From Gracilaria gracilis (Eukaryota > Rhodophyta > Florideophyceae > Gracilariales > Gracilariaceae), in NCBI GenBank assembly GCA_030374805.1, contig JARGSG010000212.1, forward strand, positions 372,001 through 436,000: a stretch of DNA of 64,000 nucleotides, written 5' to 3'. The notes under the pieces were generated by a model. That model saw nothing but the letters and a program-made list of their open reading frames with translations, was not told the DNA's origin and ran no database searches. The translations under genes and the position numbers were made by a program. Positions 53,775-64,000 of this stretch are shown here, piece by piece; the first letter of the stretch is position 1, and each line of letters begins with the position of its first letter.

Positions 53775-55120
53775 CTATGGTCTTCGTCGGCCCAGCAGTT
53801 CTATTTCCTCGGTAAACGATTGTCTCAAAGAGATGCTATCGAGACCTCGCCGTCGACGATGCAGCTGAATATCCAAGTCGCACTCATCTTGCAGGTGAAC
53901 TCGGTAGTCCGGTGCCTCGTGATGCCCATTACTGTCAGCTCGGGATGGAGGAGGCACAGCTACACCACCACCATCATCAATAATAAAATTATGCAACTTG
54001 CAGCAAGTCACAACAATGAGAGCGTTTTTCTTTAAGGAACAGCGTAATGGCCGCCACAATATTCCCCATCTGCCAACAAGCATACCGAATGCTTGCTCAA
54101 CAAAAATCCTTGCAGAGCTTTGCCAGTAATTGAAACAGTCTTTCGCAACACATAAAAGTCGTCCTGGCCATGGACAAAGCAACCTTTCCGAACATCTGTA
54201 GGCCTCATCTGCTGCACTCCAGTAGCCCTTTTCTAGTGAGTCCAGCGCTCGTGAAAGAAAACGAAAAACAGAACTCATGGCGAATGCAGTAGAGTCGTGG
54301 GTATAACCGGGCGCCACACACAGGATACGGAAGTAAAACGATAATATGCATCACACATTGCCTGCAGATTCAGAGCAAAGAATTCCTTCCTGTTATAATA
54401 GGTAGAAGAATTCGCAATTTTCAACGCAGAGGGTTTACATATTCGACTACCAGCCCATCCAATGCACCACAACACTTTGATAGAGCGCTAATTCCACCCC
54501 TCGTAAACTGCTTTGATACGTCCTCCAACTATGAATTGCAGTTGTATGGAAACGATAACTCAAGGTTTTCGTTCAAGATTGATATTATTTCATCAACATA
54601 ATGATAGAATGTGGACATCGAAAGGTTATGTGCGAAACAAATATCAAGTTAAGACCCAACAGCGAGCCAACCTAATGGTACAGAAAGTTTAATGTAGACA
54701 CTGTGCCGTTCTTGTCGAGTTTTGTCTGTTCGATATGTGAGGATGATGATATTTGCGAGACGTTTGAACGAACGTAGTTGCGTTCTGTTCATGCGCCGAA
54801 AGAACCTATCAGGCATTTCGGTGATCATTGACGAAAATGTCAAGATAGGTCTTTCAATTTGTTTTGTGCTACGTTGAGTATAGTTAGGGTTTTCTGCATG
54901 CAGCATTGTAGCAACAATAGCAAGAGCTTCATTTTGTTTGCGTTGTTGTTCACGAAGGATTTTTAACACAAGGGCTGCTCTACGCTGTGTTGAAGGACTC
55001 AAGACTATTTGCAAGGGTGTTTGTGTATAGAAACGGAAACTAGAGCGAGAAGTGTAGAGTGTTTGGGCTGGAGAAAAACGCTGTTCCAAGATCTTCTTCT
55101 ACAAAGTAACGGTTCGCAAC
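53775..55120 (-). pseudogene. PIF/Harbinger transposase (decayed)
   Basis: The N-terminal frame 55,089-54,649 contains R-F-F-R-R-M-N-R-T-Q-L-R-S-F. After a degraded part, 54,475-54,275 has Y-Y-N-R-K-E-F-F-A-L-N-L-Q-A-M-C-D. Then 54,317-53,775 has P-G-Y-T-H-D-S-T-A-F, A-A-D-E-A-Y (second Asp), R-I-F-V-E-Q-A-F-G-M-L-V-G-R-W (Glu) and C-C-K-L-H-N-F-I-I-D. This is the DDE_4 pattern of Harbinger elements in order. The first Asp block (54,475 onward) is in another frame. The SANT ORF lies convergently 80 bp away, the usual two-gene layout. Confidence 0.8.
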
Positions 55121-55435
55121 TGCTCTTCTTGTGGATATTATTGTAGCAAAAGTGGCTGGATTCATATTGTTTATGAGGGTTTGGCCTCAATCTATTTCAC
55201 AGAGAAGAAGCCGCCGTCGGCTTCAAAACTGTCTGTAATACGGCTACGGAGAGGGCGTGGGTGGTCGGAAAGCCTCATGTGCTGTGAGTAGGAGGCCAGA
55301 GTACGAGGGGGTGATCCATATTTTGTACCACGTCTCGGAACGTCAGCATCTTATTCATATTTTACATATTTTGTAATTCATATTTTGTACTTGTTGTTTG
55401 GAACGGCCCACGCACCTTCCCACGCCGGTCACTTG
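55121..55435. other. No gene recognised
   Basis: Probable right flank or end of the Harbinger-like element. It includes a direct repeat of TTCATATTTT(A/G)TA at 55,352-55,392. Confidence 0.35.
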
Positions 55436-55710
55436 TCATCCACTCCCGTGACGCGTAGGCAACGTGACTAGCGTTGTCTCAAGACTTGACCGTGCCATGA
55501 TGGCGTAAAGTTGGGGCGTGCTCGCCGCCGCAACAGTTGAGAAGCCTCCCCTCCCGACGACGTGCAGCCACTCGCCCCGCACCGTCACCCGCGTATTCAC
55601 CCGATCAAAGTTGTGTTCCAGCTGCCACCCCAAACTGACCTTCCCGATCCGGTGGCGCGCCAAGCTCAGGCCCTTGAAACCGCAGCTCGGGTCATTCCGC
55701 ACCTAGCATT
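55436..55710 (-). CDS. Hypothetical protein exon
   Basis: These 88 residues, G-C-rich and with alternating hydrophobic/polar residues (V-S-L-G-W-Q-L-E-H-N-F-D-R-V-N-T-R-V-T-V), are suggestive of beta strands. A TAG stops the frame upstream at 55,708 and may be a splice acceptor (..CTAG|GTGCGG). I do not recognise a family. Codon composition is unlike the transposons. It could be the last exon of a host gene; the upstream exon was not found. Confidence 0.3.
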
Positions 55711-56968
55711 GTTCAAAGCCATACACCGAATGCCCGCGCCGTACTGCAGTCCTCGAGTATCAACACCAACAGCAGCTGCGCGCGTCAGAGGTGCGTTCGT
55801 GCCACAACGAGTTGCCTTGTGGCACGCGCCGTTCCTGGTGAGGCATGGATTGAAAAGGGCGAAACGAATCGACGTATCACGTTGCTTGAAGCCGCACCCA
55901 AGGAACACGAGTTTTGTGGACGCACGTTTGTGCGCGGTAGGTTGCGGTATGGTCGTCCCCAATTCCGGGCGGGAGGCCGAGTTTCACCAAGAGCAGTTCC
56001 AGAACAGCTTATCTCCCAAAAGGTTTCTGTATCGAGACGTTCCGGTTAATCGTTAACTCGTTGTAAATCGCTCAAACAGCATGGAGTGTCCACCATATAG
56101 GAGCCACATCTCTGCAACCCGTTGCCGTTAATCCAAGCGTATGTTCAACAAAATCGTTGCTTTATGAGCACCGTCAAGACTCAAGACAGAGGGCTCGCCG
56201 CGTGCGCAATTGAAGTGCAACATGCGTTATTTGGCTAGCGTTCTGATGATTCAAGCACACCAGCGGCAAAATATCGTTCTGAGCAGCGGTGAACACGCTA
56301 TCCCTTCTTTAGGACCAAGTTATTTCTTCGGACATTGTTCAGACTCTGGAGCGGAAACGAAACACAAATCGAGCTACGTCATCACGCACAAGGATATCCA
56401 GCAGCAGTTTTCACTGCTGCATCGCTGTCATCGTGTTCGTGAGATCCCGAGCCCGAGAGCGAAAATCGCGAAAAAAAAAACAAAACTACCAACGGGAAGG
56501 TTACCGAAAGTTTGTTGACGGGGCATGAACCGTCTTTGACGGTGAAGACGATCTCAAACGCTTGCGTTAACTCGCGAGCTCCCACAGCGCGGCCGCGCTC
56601 CTCATATCTACCCTTGTAGCTTTACCGGATGTGATCCACATCGCATGCGAGCAGTGCCGCCTCTGAAGCCACACCCTTCTGCCACCTTTATCTATCGGTA
56701 TAAACGATCAACAACTGCCACACTCTTCTCCTCATCCCGTCAACTGTTCGTGGTTCCGTCGTCGCAGCGAAACGCTCTTGCATTCTCTTGGGGTGTGGAC
56801 GAACAGTGGACGACGTCCGAGAGCTAAGCATCACTTTCAAGGTGGAATCAATTACGATGAATGTTCCGGATGAAAGGATGCTACGTACAGTCTCCCCGAC
56901 CGGACCCCTCCTCCCTCCCTCATGGTTGCTGCTGACGACGCCCCGCCTCACAACACCTTCCAGGCCCC
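55711..56968. other. GC-rich host-like stretch without an assignable gene
   Basis: Frames such as 55,562-56,056 (plus) and 55,666-55,962 (minus) overlap and have no motif. A short A tract lies at 56,469-56,479. Probably intergenic or decayed host sequence. Confidence 0.3.
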
Positions 56969-56974
56969 TATAAA
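56969..56974 (+). promoter_or_regulatory. TATA box of the secreted-protein gene
   Basis: TATAAA in CCCCTATAAATGC lies 69 bases before the ATG at 57,043. A pyrimidine-rich leader with likely start sites lies between. Confidence 0.6.
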
Positions 56975-57042
56975 TGCTGTCGTCCTCCCCTCTGTCCCGT
57001 TCTGTTCCTTATACATCGCAACACCTAACCCCAATTGTAACC

Positions 57043-57549
57043 ATGCGCATCTCCACATTCATCTTCGTTCTCGCCGCCACCGCAACAGCGATAGTCGCGA
57101 TACCCATAACGGACTATTGCGAGCGCGCTGCATCCAGCTGCAAGTTTAACTTCGAAGCCACTTGCGGCATTCCGTCCTTCTCGCTGGGCGGGGCACCGAA
57201 CACGCCGTTTACACCACGAATCGTATCGAAAACTTCGCAAGAGCTTGTTGGTGTGATGCAGTCGAGTAACATCTCGCCAGAGTTCCTGTACGGCTACTAC
57301 TACATACCAGTGTTTGCGAGAGGCTTTTCGCGCTCTCAATTCCGGCCGCTGACTCTGTCGAGCCATGACGGCTCCGCCATTGGGTTTGAACAGTTTGATG
57401 GCAACAAGCAACAGGCTCAGGGTCAATGTGTTCGCGTGTACTTCACGGCTTATCAGCGACAAAGGTTTGGTGGCAGCGTGGAGAATGTGGTTGTATCTGC
57501 CGAGCAGGCGAGACGCGATGACCTGTGCGTGGTTTTCCGCACGCTTTGA
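57043..57549 (+). CDS. Small secreted protein of unknown function
   Basis: The protein is 168 residues and intronless. The Met at 57,043 is chosen because it begins a clean signal peptide (M-R-I-S-T-F-I-F-V-L-A-A-T-A-T-A-I-V-A) and follows the TATA box at normal distance; the upstream in-frame Met at 56,974 would overlap the TATA box. The mature part has five Cys (26, 33, 41, one in G-Q-C-V, one in D-L-C-V-V-F), an aromatic F-L-Y-G-Y-Y-Y-I-P stretch, and no membrane segment. It has no resemblance to a family I know. It is probably extracellular or wall-associated. It is the most convincing intact host gene in the window. Confidence 0.7.
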   Translation: MRISTFIFVLAATATAIVAIPITDYCERAASSCKFNFEATCGIPSFSLGGAPNTPFTPRIVSKTSQELVGVMQSSNISPEFLYGYYYIPVFARGFSRSQFRPLTLSSHDGSAIGFEQFDGNKQQAQGQCVRVYFTAYQRQRFGGSVENVVVSAEQARRDDLCVVFRTL

Positions 57550-57679
57550 TCACCTTAAGGGCGTTTACAACTGCGCGGCATTGGCAGCTTTTGACTTTCA
57601 ACATGGAAATGACGCTATTCAACTATAAACGTAAAGACCAACTCACTCCAACTTTACCATATTTATGGTTTCCTGTTGC

Positions 57680-57987
57680 TCATGTACTTGGCGCGGGCTG
57701 AAGCGTGTTGTATCTCCCCTTTTCCTGAGCGTAACGTTGCATACCTCCTTCATCATCGTTTCGTTGTAGCGCAATCACACCGAAACATCTTTTCAGGACC
57801 GGGACAATAAGGTAGAACACCGTTTCACAATCCGGAGTACAAACGACTGCAAGCAATTCCGGCACAAAGATAACTTCCCTTGCCGCGTTGAAGAAGAGCG
57901 AAGCTACTTGAAGAATGAGCAAAAGAATTATCTGTTCACGAATGCTTGAACTTCTGCTGTGTACAATGGAATATTCACGGGTTTGAG
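57680..57987 (-). CDS. Last exon of a membrane protein, possibly tetraspanin-like
   Basis: The frame opens after a possible splice acceptor (CAACAATAG|CC, 57,987) and has a hydrophobic segment I-I-L-L-L-I-L-Q-V-A-S-L-F-F. A second apolar stretch (about F-Y-L-I-V-P-V-L) and a soluble Gln/Arg-rich tail to the stop at 57,680 follow. Upstream on the same strand (about 58,155) a Q-C-C-G motif, as in tetraspanin extracellular loops, follows a TAG that could be part of an acceptor site. The gene model between them is not resolved, so this may be a pseudogene. Confidence 0.35.
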
Positions 57988-58560
57988 GCTATTGTTGGGA
58001 CTGGTACCGGAGAATGCAAAAAGTTTTTCCTTCCAGATTGTCAACAAATGCTGTGTATTGGCACAGCCCGGAAGGGTGTGGAGGCTCGGTGTTTTATGTA
58101 GTTAACGTTCCACAAGTTTACATAACATGGTTTCGGGGTCCGCAGCACTGCTATTCCTGTTTCCTGCGCAGTTCAACAAGCTCTTCATTACGAACAATAT
58201 TCAAACTAAGCTGCTTGGCACTCTGAAACAAGGGCGAAGACGTGTCTTGATACCTGTGGGCGGTGACACGAAGGACAGGGCTCGAGTTCCCTTGTAATAT
58301 GATGCAATCTCAATCGAGTAGTAAAGTAGAGTTTTATTGTGTTAGGGGGTATTGTGATCAACCTATTGTACAGATAAATGTGGGGTAACACGTAAAAGTA
58401 GACGTACCTAAAGTGTGGGGAGGACTACTACATTACCCGACCTGCCGACAGCCTGCGTCAAACTGGTGGGTTACATCCTCTTCGTACCAGCCCAGATAAG
58501 CGGAACTTACGACTGTCGACAGGCGTTGGTCTCGAACCCTTGCGAACTTGGTGCTGTTCA
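57988..58560. other. Possible upstream exons of the membrane-protein gene; unresolved
   Basis: The minus strand near 58,230-58,150 reads L-S-L-N-I-V-R-N-E-E-L-V-E-L-R-R-K and then C-C-G. No continuous model is possible because stops remain. Nothing is recognised at 58,260-58,560. Confidence 0.25.
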
Positions 58561-58895
58561 TTCCCGCCTAACCAACCCCATTGAGGCGTGTAAGACCGCT
58601 TATCCGCTGAGAGCCGGAGCAGCCGCCCATCGAACTCCCGGAGACGACTTTTGCGCCCATCTGTTAGTTGAAAAGAAGAAAAACTGCAGCAAAGATAAAG
58701 AGTAGGTAGTTAGTAAATGAGAGCGGATTGCATGGTGTGTACAAAGGCTGGCAAAGGACGACTTACGAAATTGAGTTGACGGCATGAGACCGCCTGTTTG
58801 CTGAATAGGGATGAGGGAGTTGGCGTCGCTGTGGTGAGAGAGGAGGACGAGGAGGGAGCCAGGTGCGGAGTGAGGCTTTTATAGCCAAATGTGGA
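58560..58895 (-). CDS. Candidate small gene with TATA box and short 5' intron
   Basis: On the minus strand CTATAAAAGCC (about 58,877-58,887) is followed by a leader, ATG at 58,783-58,785 and GTAAGT at 58,764. A likely acceptor TTTGCTGCAG lies at about 58,684. If that intron lies in the leader, an ATG at 58,659-58,661 opens a 30-codon frame M-G-A-K-V-V-S-G-S-S ending at TAG. The promoter and splice signals are good but the product is too short to judge; it could be an RNA gene or a longer spliced gene. Confidence 0.25.
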
Positions 58896-59042
58896 ACAGG
58901 ACACGTTCATCTGTCAGTAGCTGATCAAATGCAATGAAGAATACAATCAGCAGCAGCCCCGTCACCGTTTTTGAATTGAAGCCTCTCCAATTCAGAAACG
59001 TATTTGGGGCGGCGTGAGGGGCCTTCGAGTGTCGGCTGAATA

Positions 59043-59320
59043 GGGGAGGAGGAGAATTGACGCACTGTGAGGGCTGTCATTTTTCTCCCCCCAGAACCTC
59101 CTTATTTATGTAACAAAACCCCGGAGAACCTCCCTTCTCATCGTCACGCCTCCAAAGAACCTCCCTACCACTCCTGAATGGCCAAGTCGCCAGATCTTCC
59201 CTAGCAAGCCTCCCTATTGGTAAAGCCTTCATCACACCTGTGTCACAATTGTGTGACACTTGCTTAACTACAAAACCGAAATAGATTCCGCAATAGAAAT
59301 GCGCGCGCTTTCCTAAGTCG
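59043..59320. repeat. MULE copy 2, left terminal inverted repeat
   Basis: It aligns with 40,460-40,745, including CCCCCAGAACCTCC, TATGTAACAAAA and the GCGCGCGCTTTCCTA inner motif. Confidence 0.8.
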
Positions 59321-59435
59321 TGAGATCAGCAACAAGTAAGCAAGTGAGCTCTCTCATCGAAGCTCATGTTAAGCTGACTGTAGCTATTATCATCACTGAT
59401 ACACATCGCTAGCCGTTCTCAATTGTGAAGCACTC

Positions 59436-61347
59436 ATGTTGTCTTTTCGAAATGCCTCTGACCCTAGCGTTCGTTTTCCACCTGAAGATCCCCTTGATTC
59501 TATAGTAGTCGCCTACCTTGACCCTCGAGATGACGACTCCGAAGCAGATCGAACAAATTCAGAGCTAACGGCCGGAGAAAAAAGGAAGATATTGACTATG
59601 GTTCGAAAGGTTTCTTGTTTTCTGAAAAAGGTGGCAACAAAGACCGATATTACGTTCGATCGAAAAGACCAAGCGGGCTTCCGCGAGCTCAAAGGCCTTT
59701 GGGTTTGTCTTATTTGTGACCAAATGAATTCCACTATTGACGAAGAGAATGTTCTGGCAAAGAACTTTATTGATTGCTGTGAACCAAGATCTTGGTTTTC
59801 TAATGAACTTCTCACTGCAGGTTTATTCGAATTGGAACCCAAATGCGGCGTCGTTTTCATACCAATCGACACTGGTTGTTCATTTTATGGTCTTTCAAAG
59901 GTATTCAAGAACCAAACACCCGAAGAGCAGACAAAATCATTGGAAAACTACTGTGGTGCATTTACGGAGAAGGTCTATCGCAGTTCAACAGATATACACA
60001 CAATTATGATACCAGTAAATATTTCTAATGTTCACTGGGCTGTGTTTTTGGCACGAAGAGAAAATGGAAAGCAATGGAACATGTACTGGGGAGACAGCAC
60101 ACGCATGGATTTTCCCACAGATACGAGAGCTTCTAACAAGGTTTATTGATTATGCTCTGAATGAAAAGAAGGAATGGAAGTTCCCAACAGAAAACTATAT
60201 GCTAGATGTCTTAGGCTATAAGATGCAGAACGATTCTTTCAGCTGTGGTGCCTATCTGTTGTCCATGAGTACCCATTTTTGTGAGACTCGAGGAACCATT
60301 CCACGCATGAACTTTACTCCAGGACACCCCCCTTGTCTCACGGAAAAGTACCGCTGGGCTTGTGCTAAGGCCCGTATATGCATGGGAATGTCCATCTCGC
60401 ATGTTCTGCCGATGAACAATGCGTTCACTATAGACCACATGCAGCGCAGTCGACGTGCTAAAATATATCTTGCTCGCCATACAAAAGAAGCGGAGGAAGG
60501 TAAGAGGCGCGGCGTGAAGGAAACAGGTTTTCAAGGCAAGCCAGGACGGTCTGGTGGCGGTGTTCCTGGGGACAAGGACAAGGATTTAGGTTTCTCTGTG
60601 AAAGAAGGAGCTGGGAGCGAGCGGCGACTTGTGTTGGATCTCCCCGGGTATGTTCGCCACCTTGTGGCTTCCGAAGGATACCAATTTGGCGTGCAATTCT
60701 GCAAACCAGTTACACGCTCCCGAGAATATGGTCTTAATGTTCGTCTGCGTTGTTTGAAATACAAACAAAAACCGCCGGGATGTGGTTGCAAGGCAGCTTT
60801 CATGGCCAAGGCTCTGCGTAATGGCAAAGGATGGCTCTTGTCCGGGTGTGATATTCACAACCATGAGCGCCTTGATATGGATTGGCGTGGTGGGAATTCT
60901 AAACGCGGGGAGGCAGTGAGGGCGACTATACAGAAGAACTGTCCATCCACCCTCCGCATTCCTTTTATCCACTTAACTCCATCGAATGGGAAGGAGGGCC
61001 AGCTCCATCACCGTGATTCCGACGAAGAAGACTTCATGTCGACGACCGCCCCGCGTTTTCCTCGTTCGCTCAACTGGTTGCATAATGCAATGGGAAGCCA
61101 TAGAGACGGAGAGTATATGCGGACCCAGGACGATATCGGCCGTGGTACTGGTATTCGCGAAGTGATCAGCATAGAAGACGATCGTAGTGATGGCTCTCCG
61201 ACCACAGGGGAAGCAGGTCGTCGTCCAAAGAGGTTTGATGAAGCCCTGGATCCTCCAATTCCATTACTTAAAACTCCGTCTGAGGATAGTTCTGTTATTG
61301 ATATAACGGCTATGGTTAAGGCGAAAGTCAATGCGGAACGTCGAAAG
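59436..61347 (+). CDS. MULE copy 2 gene, exon 1: Ulp1-like protease and FAR1-like domain
   Basis: The start M-L-S-F-R-N is at 59,436. The protease shows V-H-W-A-V-F-L-A-R (His, about 60,035), Y-W-G-D-S (Asp, about 60,095) and M-Q-N-D-S-F-S-C-G-A-Y (Gln and Cys, about 60,225-60,255). This is the H-D-Q-C set of C48/Ulp1 peptidases, which cleave SUMO-type modifiers. Between Asp and Cys the phase changes once, near 60,122 (D-F-P-T-D to R-E-L-L-T-R-F); copy 1 is continuous there, so a base is lost or miscalled. Downstream: R-L-R-C-L-K-Y...G-C-G-C-K-A...C-D-I-H-N-H-E, a FAR1/WRKY-GCM1-like zinc finger. Then a Ser/Asp-rich spacer leads to the donor AAG|GTAAGT. Confidence 0.75.
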
Positions 61348-61410
61348 GTAAGTTGGATCCTCCCATATCATGTTTAGAGGTGTGACATAGCTCTAACAAA
61401 TACTTTACAG
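61348..61410 (+). other. Intron of MULE copy 2 (63 nt)
   Basis: AAG|GTAAGT...CTCTAAC...TTTACAG|CCC, phase 0. It includes an in-frame TAG, so it must be removed for expression. Position and phase equal those of the intron in copy 1. Confidence 0.8.
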
Positions 61411-64000
61411 CCCAAATCCGCCTCCGTGGTGCACGTTTCCCATGTTCGTACTATTGAAACTAACGAAAAGTCAACTGAGGATCCTCCACACACTTCCGTC
61501 GTTTTGGAAGACCGCCCGCGAGCAACTCTCGGGAAGACAGAATCAGAAGGCTCTGTAGCGGGTGTAGGACAGAAGGAAGCGAAGGCGATAGAAGGATCTT
61601 TCCGCTCAGGACAGGGTGTAATGCAGACAGGAGTAGAGGAGAAAGGAAGAGCATACGGCTCAGTAGGAGATGTAGGCCTCACCTCTTTCGATGGCGATAG
61701 AGGTTCTGACCGTTCGGAAGGGGACAACGAAGGGGTGGAGCACAGCGGATTGGATGAGAGCTCAGGATCTGTGGAAGAGCTTCCACCAGAAGAAATGGTA
61801 CGCAGGGGTTTCGTTGCCTATCTTGAGCAGTTGGAACCAACTGGAGCGCATGAAGTACTGCAACACCTACAATATATTGGAGACTATTTCGGTTTTAAGC
61901 TCTCCGTCCGTGACTCCAAGTACGGCCTCGAACCCGATGGGAGAAGGGTCCTCCTACGAGGTTATCTGAAGTGCATCCGCAAATACGATAAGCAATGTCC
62001 ATGCGCATACAGCTTCAAGGTCAGACGTGTTCATGTTTCCCAAACAGGTCCTCAACACTATGCATTCTACCCAGACTTCTCAAAGGCTCATCATAACCAT
62101 GCTGTGGACAATTCGCTACACCGGAAGCTCTCGCCGGACATGGAACGGGAAGCCCATCACCTACACAGCAAGCTACACCTGCAATATGACGTTGTGTTGA
62201 AGCTTATCGAGGACAAATACAACGTTGCGGTGAACAGACCTTTATTTCGAAAGCGCCTCAAGTACATGCAAGAAGCTCGCTTCCCGAGGGACACAGAATG
62301 TCTGAGATTGTACCAAAATCTTATTGACCTACAATCGACAAACCCCAACAACAAAGTGTACTGTCGAACATGGGACGATAAAGGTCTACAGTTTGTTGCC
62401 TGGAGCCTGGATAGTTGGTCGTCAGACTACGAACGTTTTGGGATTGTACCGGGGGTGTCTATTGACTGCAAAGCAATTGCAAACCGCTTCAGTCTACCCC
62501 TTATCAGCATAAATGGAAGAGATAACCACGGCCATCTGACAACTTTCTTTATGGGATATATTGGGGACGAGACCTCAGAAAGCTTCGCTTGGGTGTTGCA
62601 GCGGTTTAAGGAGTGTATGCACATTACCCCGAGCTCCGTCGCAGTGGACCAGTGCATGGCACTCATAAACGCAATTGAAGAAGTGATGCCGTTGTCGCAT
62701 ATCGTCCTAGATGATTGGCACCTCAATCAGAACCAAGACCCCAACGTAGAGCGATGGTGCAAGTCAGTCGGAAGGAGTGGGTTGGCCAATAGAATGCGGA
62801 GTGATTTGTATGAACTACGCAAGTCGAAGAGTGTCCAAGTGTTTGAATCAAAGAGGTTGCAACTGGAACAAACATACTTTCATGCTGAGACGCAGGAGTT
62901 GCCGAGGTGGTACAAGTTTCTTTATCGTCAGAGACCTGATATGCTTGTCAGATGCTTCAAAGACATACATGTCCCACACCGCTTCTTCTTTCAAGGTTCT
63001 GGGTATTGTGAGTCTTCACACGCGAGGTACCGGAGCCTCGTTCTCAATCGAAATGTCCCTTTCTCGGAGGTCCCGCTGGTGATGGTGCAAATGACCAGTA
63101 GATTGAAGTTGGAGCGACAACACAGGGCCTCAATGCGAGACACGGCGATGCGGAACAAGCTCCTGCATTCCGGACTTCCCCTCTCAACAACCTCCGCCAC
63201 GTACATTGTACAATCCTTCACATCCTATAGCGTAACCAAGTTCCTGGAGCTAAGCGTGCGCTTTTCTGCACACTTCAAAGTAATTGATGCCGTACTGATA
63301 ACAGCACAAGATGTGGCTTTTAACTTCGAAATCGGTGTACAGGATCTTCATGTCTCAGTTGAAAATCCGGTAGTACAATTCACCATGACTAAGTTCTTCA
63401 ACCAAACGGGTGACATTCCCGAACATGGACACGAAGCAACCACGTTTCGTATATACATCCACACCCCAACCAATAACCCTGAAGACGTGAACGGGAGCTG
63501 CACATGTGGGGACATGACGGCATTTGGAATACCATGCGCCCACCTCACGCGTCTCTTCGTCGTTTATAACGATGTGCTAGAACGATGGCCTAACGTTGGC
63601 AACGCCTTCACAACACGTTTTAGAATCCAGCGCTTTTGGCACCCATATTGGCGCAGGGACCAAACACATTGGTCCATATCGGATATTCTCATCCTACGAC
63701 AAAGGATGGGGGTGATGGGGGTAGCGAATGGTCAGGGAGGTGGAGAAAACGAACAAGTAATGCCACAGGAAGGAGGGGTATCAAACGTACACGGAGAAAC
63801 CCGAGAAATGCCTTCCACTCACGCCACAACCCCTGTCACGAATGAAAACAGGAATTCAACAGCGCAGAACATTGCCATACAGCTGCAGAGTCGACGAACT
63901 GCGGAGACAGCTTCTCATGTACGGTATTCGGACTGCAAATCACTTTGTGACCAGCTTCATAGAGTTGCGGAGAGCTACGGCAGGGTTGCGGTAGAAAGCC
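61411..64000 (+). CDS. MULE copy 2 gene, exon 2: transposase with SWIM finger (open to the edge)
   Basis: About 863 codons without a stop to the window end. After an acidic, low-complexity 130 residues there is a zinc-finger-like R-G-Y-L-K-C-I-R-K...C-P-C-A-Y. The MULE core follows: P-G-V-S-I-D-C-K-A-I (Asp, about 62,460), S-S-V-A-V-D-Q-C-M-A-L-I-N (Asp, about 62,645) and a later Glu not pinned. V-L-D-D-W-H-L-N-Q-N comes next, and the SWIM finger C-T-C-G-D-M-T-A-F-G-I-P-C-A-H is complete (about 63,500-63,545). In frame with exon 1 after splicing. The only break in the visible gene is the shift in exon 1, so this copy, or a close relative, may have been mobile recently. Confidence 0.85.

Larger units (their letters stand above)
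59043..64000 (+). mobile_element. MULE copy 2 (left part; runs off the window)
   Basis: The left terminal repeat (59,043-59,320) starts GGGGAGGAGGAGAATTGACGCACTG and matches the left end of copy 1 (40,460). The plus strand then carries the same gene as copy 1, far better preserved. By protein comparison the coding parts are about half to two-thirds identical to copy 1, so the two are different subfamilies and not recent duplicates. The right end is outside. Confidence 0.85.

Noticed and set aside
55562-56056. Plus-strand frame of 164 residues in GC-rich DNA
   Set aside because: Overlaps a competing minus-strand frame; composition is that of GC-rich non-coding sequence, and there is no promoter or domain.
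1-64000. CRISPR array, bacterial operon or phage
   Set aside because: No regularly spaced repeats; introns, LTR retrotransposons and TATA promoter show eukaryotic nuclear DNA.

Overview
The window is eukaryotic nuclear DNA made mostly of transposable elements in several states of decay. Genes are sparse and compact, the few introns are about 60 nt with GT..AG borders, and one small gene has a TATA box close to its start. A florideophyte red macroalga of the Chondrus type would fit, but that is an inference from style and recall, not from a diagnostic gene.

Left part (1-11.4 kb). The window opens inside a minus-strand Ty3/gypsy chromovirus, here called family A, copy A1 (1-4163). It has protease, gag, a primer-binding site (PBS) and a 5' LTR that carries a perfect 221-bp tandem duplication. 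A1 is inserted in a pogo-like transposase fragment (4161-4541). Then follow an unknown ORF cut by a fold-back MITE (5.7-6.4 kb), a transposase-like ORF (6.4-7.7 kb) and the left half of a decayed Ty1/copia element (8.56-11.42 kb).

Centre (11.4-37.8 kb). The copia reverse transcriptase is split by family B, a plus-strand chromovirus (11,422-36,004). B is flanked by the 5-bp duplication GCCTG, and the copia reading frame resumes exactly at 36,005. The 3' LTR of B is split in turn by a family-A array (22,917-35,940) flanked by GGTTG. The array holds one near-complete A element (A3) and a truncated unit that shares an LTR with it. In both A3 and B a long, decayed ORF lies ANTISENSE to pol, between the chromodomain and the polypurine tract/3' LTR. 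The two antisense ORFs appear homologous to each other and look virus-capsid-like. This recurring layout is the most interesting signal in the window. A further A-like solo LTR (36,793-37,556) interrupts the copia RNase H.

Right part (39.2-64 kb). A decayed haem-dependent aldoxime dehydratase gene (39,227-40,305) is followed by a 6.1-kb MULE with long inverted termini (40,460-46,561, minus). The next element is PIF/Harbinger-like: a SANT-type ORF from 47,041 and a DDE transposase on the minus strand at 53.8-55.1 kb. Its SANT ORF is interrupted by a 5.2-kb DNA transposon of uncertain family (178-bp inverted termini, 3-bp target duplication) and by a tRNA-derived SINE-like sequence. A short host-like stretch (55.4-59.0 kb) carries a small secreted-protein gene and pieces of other possible genes. 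The window ends in a second MULE (59,043-end, plus). It encodes an apparent Ulp1 protease-FAR1-like-transposase fusion with one 63-nt intron, and its second exon is still open at the window edge.
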